A stretch of DNA of 64,000 nucleotides from an uncultured Bacteroidales bacterium (lineage in GTDB: Bacteria; Bacteroidota; Bacteroidia; Bacteroidales; UBA932), in the NCBI GenBank assembly GCA_934680015.1, contig CAKUSP010000007.1, positions 1 to 64,000 of the forward strand, written 5' to 3'. The translations under genes and the position numbers were made by a program. Positions 62,177-64,000 of the stretch are shown piece by piece. The stretch's first letter is position 1; every line of letters starts with the position of its first letter. The notes under the pieces are model-generated. The model was not told the DNA's origin, made no database searches, and saw only the letters and a list, made by a program, of their open reading frames with translations.

Positions 62177-63532
62177 TTAACTGCCCAGAATAAATTCGAG
62201 CATGGCGTTTATGTCGCCTTTATCAAAGGAAAGTTGCTCTCCGCTTTGAAGATTCTTTATCTGAATAACTTTTCCTTCAATCTCATTTTGACCACATATA
62301 GACATAAAAGGTATGCTCTTACGGTCGGCATAGTCGAATTGTTTTTTCAGTTTGCAGCTATCCGGATATACTTCGACACTTATCCCCTTGGAACGAAGAG
62401 CTATGCTGATAGGTAGTATGTAAGCACATTCGGTAGGGCCCATATTGGCAAATAATAGAGTGGTGGAGCTATTCAGCGACGTCGGAAATTTGTCGAGCCC
62501 TTTTAGTACATCGTAGATGCGGTCTGCCCCGAAACTTATTCCTACTCCAGACATGTCTGGAAGTCCAAATATGCCTGTAAGATTATCGTATCTACCACCG
62601 CCACTTATGCTTCCTATTTGATAATCAAGAGCTTTGATTTCGAATATTGCGCCTGTATAGTAATTAAGTCCGCGAGCAAGAGACAGATCTATCTCGCATT
62701 CGGTACTAATTCCCGATTCTTTTATATAGTTTATTAGCTCTTCAAGCTCTTCTACACCTTTAGTGCCCACTTCGCATTCTGACATGAGCGAGCGCATGGT
62801 CTGGAGCTTTTCCTCGTTGGTGCCTTTAAGGCAGAGTACAGGCTCAAGTTTTTCTATAGCCATCTGGCTTAATCCCTTTTCCAGTAACTCTTTCTTAACC
62901 GCTTCAAGGCCAATTTTATCTAATTTGTCGATGGCAACAGTGATGTCCACGACTTTATCAGGGCTCCCGCATAATTGAGCTAATCCGCTGAGTACCTTGC
63001 GGTTATTTATCTTAATGACTACTCTTATACCGAGCCTTGTGAATACTTCATCGGCTATTTGAACGAGCTCTAGTTCGCATAGTTGGCTCTTGGAACCTAT
63101 AACATCTACATCGCATTGGTAGAATTCCCTGTAACGACCCTTTTGTGGCCTGTCTGCTCTCCATACGGGTTGTATTTGGAAACGCTTGAACGGAAAGGAT
63201 ATTTCGTTTTGGTGTTGAACGACATAGCGGGCGAAAGGAACTGTAAGGTCATATCTTAAACCTTTTTCGCATATTTGCCCTATTAGAGGCTTGCCAGGGT
63301 CTGTCCCGGCAAATGCGTCCCCCGAATTAAGTATGCGGAAAAGCAATTTATCTCCTTCATCGCCGTATTTGCCCATAAGTGTGGATAGGTTCTCCATGGC
63401 AGGAGTTTCTAACTGTGCGTATCCGAATGATTTAAAGACACTCTTTATTGTGTCAAAAATATAATTTCTCTCGGCCATCTCTTTTTGACCGAAATCTCTT
63501 GTACCCTTAGGGATAGAAGGTTTTTGTGCCAT
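62177..63532 (-). CDS. hisS: Histidyl-tRNA synthetase
   Basis: 451 residues. Class II synthetase with [11 protein letters not shown] at the N-terminus, motif 2 [23 protein letters not shown], and the His-specific [15 protein letters not shown]. Motif 3 is [15 protein letters not shown]-terminal anticodon-binding domain follows. It attaches histidine to its tRNA. It heads a minus-strand run with the aromatic-pathway genes. Confidence 0.96.
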   Translation of the reverse strand: MAQKPSIPKGTRDFGQKEMAERNYIFDTIKSVFKSFGYAQLETPAMENLSTLMGKYGDEGDKLLFRILNSGDAFAGTDPGKPLIGQICEKGLRYDLTVPFARYVVQHQNEISFPFKRFQIQPVWRADRPQKGRYREFYQCDVDVIGSKSQLCELELVQIADEVFTRLGIRVVIKINNRKVLSGLAQLCGSPDKVVDITVAIDKLDKIGLEAVKKELLEKGLSQMAIEKLEPVLCLKGTNEEKLQTMRSLMSECEVGTKGVEELEELINYIKESGISTECEIDLSLARGLNYYTGAIFEIKALDYQIGSISGGGRYDNLTGIFGLPDMSGVGISFGADRIYDVLKGLDKFPTSLNSSTTLLFANMGPTECAYILPISIALRSKGISVEVYPDSCKLKKQFDYADRKSIPFMSICGQNEIEGKVIQIKNLQSGEQLSFDKGDINAMLEFILGS

Positions 63533-63551
63533 ATCTATATAATTAATTGCG

Positions 63552-63568
63552 CAAATTTACTACTTTTG
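63552..63568. promoter_or_regulatory. Back-to-back -7 boxes of the divergent hisS and sppA promoters
   Basis: The minus strand reads TAAATTTG at 63552-63559 and the plus strand TACTTTTG at 63561-63568, one base apart. Their close placement means the two polymerases would compete for the same DNA. Confidence 0.5.
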
Positions 63569-63590
63569 CCGTATATAACATATTCAAGAT

Positions 63591-64000
63591 ATGAAAAATT
63601 TTTTAAGAACATTGCTTGCAGTCGTTTGTGCACTCTTGATTGTGAATTTGATCGGGATTGCTATATTAATGGGACTGGCTTCATCCGGAAGTAGCGCCCC
63701 GGCTATTCCTTCTAGTGGAATATTAAAGGTTGATATGTCTAAGATTGCAATATCTGAACAAAGCACACAAAGTTTGAATTTCGCTAAGCAGGATATGCGC
63801 TCGACAATTGGCTTGTTAAAGGCGGTTAATGCCATTTCTTCAGCCGCTTCAGATCCAGGTGTCAAATGTATGTATTTAAAAACTGATGGCCTTTTTATAG
63901 GAACTGGTGCGATTCAAGAATTTAGAAAGGCGATTGCCGACTTTCGCAGTAGCGGAAAGCCAGTTATTGCATATATGGAGAATCCTACAACAGGTTCATA
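63591..64000 (+). CDS. sppA: Signal peptide peptidase SppA (67K type), 3'-truncated by window edge
   Basis: 136 whole codons are visible from ATG 63591. A membrane helix (about 8-30) precedes LKVDMSKIAISEQ and the SppA-type AISSAASDPGVKCMYLKTDG..GAIQEFRKAIADFRSSGKPVIAYMEN, the first half of the repeated SppA domain. It degrades cleaved signal peptides in the inner membrane as a tetramer with a Ser-Lys dyad; the catalytic Ser lies downstream of the window. Divergent from hisS. Confidence 0.85.
   Translation, partial: MKNFLRTLLAVVCALLIVNLIGIAILMGLASSGSSAPAIPSSGILKVDMSKIAISEQSTQSLNFAKQDMRSTIGLLKAVNAISSAASDPGVKCMYLKTDGLFIGTGAIQEFRKAIADFRSSGKPVIAYMENPTTGS

Noticed and set aside
1..64000. CRISPR arrays, tRNA or rRNA genes
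   Set aside because: No regularly spaced direct repeats of 25-40 bases and no tRNA-like TTCRANNC cloverleaf segments were seen by eye in the gene-free stretches. A tRNAscan or Infernal run would settle it.

Overview
The window reads as a chromosomal segment of a Bacteroidales (Bacteroidota) bacterium, AT-rich in most parts. The evidence is a SusC/SusD pair, many lipoproteins with a Cys-terminated signal peptide, S46, C10 and C11 peptidases, fimbrillin/FISUMP and BACON-like surface proteins, and repeated promoter boxes of the Bacteroidota form TAnnTTTG (for example before cdd, fabD, the LysR-like gene and the propeller regulator). Genus or species cannot be fixed from the sequence alone.

Region 1 (1-8449) is a defence island on the plus strand. 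It holds a 5'-truncated LlaJI-like endonuclease, a one-chain DUF262-HNH (GmrSD-like) protein, a DUF3644 protein, a Bro-N/Fic AMP-transferase and a YhcG/DUF1016 PD-(D/E)XK nuclease. It ends in a 147-base block of back-to-back perfect hairpins joined directly to the C-terminal half of a DUF3427-type helicase whose PLD and ATP-binding half is missing, which looks like a recombination scar.

Region 2 (8450-18100) has aspA with an outer-membrane barrel gene. A five-gene minus-strand unit follows (PPC protein, S46 dipeptidyl-peptidase, LemA-like protein, two membrane proteins), then a C10 cysteine protease with a small exported partner.

Region 3 (18112-28543) is a tightly packed minus-strand run: pncB and pncA (NAD salvage), a C11 protease, a TonB-dependent receptor, a DUF4876 lipoprotein, a DUF6850 barrel and a fimbrillin/FISUMP lipoprotein. 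The first three genes overlap by 4 bases, tying NAD salvage to a surface apparatus. Two dyads sharing TTGTAGGTA lie before pncB and before the receptor.

Region 4 (28544-42041) holds a short LysR-type regulator with a lipoprotein, fabD-nifJ, a Pro-Glu-rich lipoprotein coupled to a DNPH1-like hydrolase, divergent cdd, a decapitated outer-membrane barrel remnant, an AraC regulator coupled to a carboxymuconolactone decarboxylase-cupin protein, and a short DXS-family enzyme.

Region 5 (42161-55687) is a polysaccharide utilisation locus that probably targets beta-1,3-glucan: a membrane propeller/Y_Y_Y/LuxR regulator divergent from susC, susD, a putative glycan-binding lipoprotein, GH16 and GH128. 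A 55-residue peptide gene and a large fimbrillin/BACON-like lipoprotein follow.

Region 6 (55688-64000) has a 555-base gene-free stretch with a candidate structured RNA, then tfoX-like, yccF-like and crcB genes. A 57462-57494 palindrome follows. A minus-strand run, hisS-chorismate mutase-DAHP synthase-DUF1846-acyltransferase-small exported protein, leads to the truncated start of sppA. No tRNA, rRNA, CRISPR array, integrase or intact transposase was seen.
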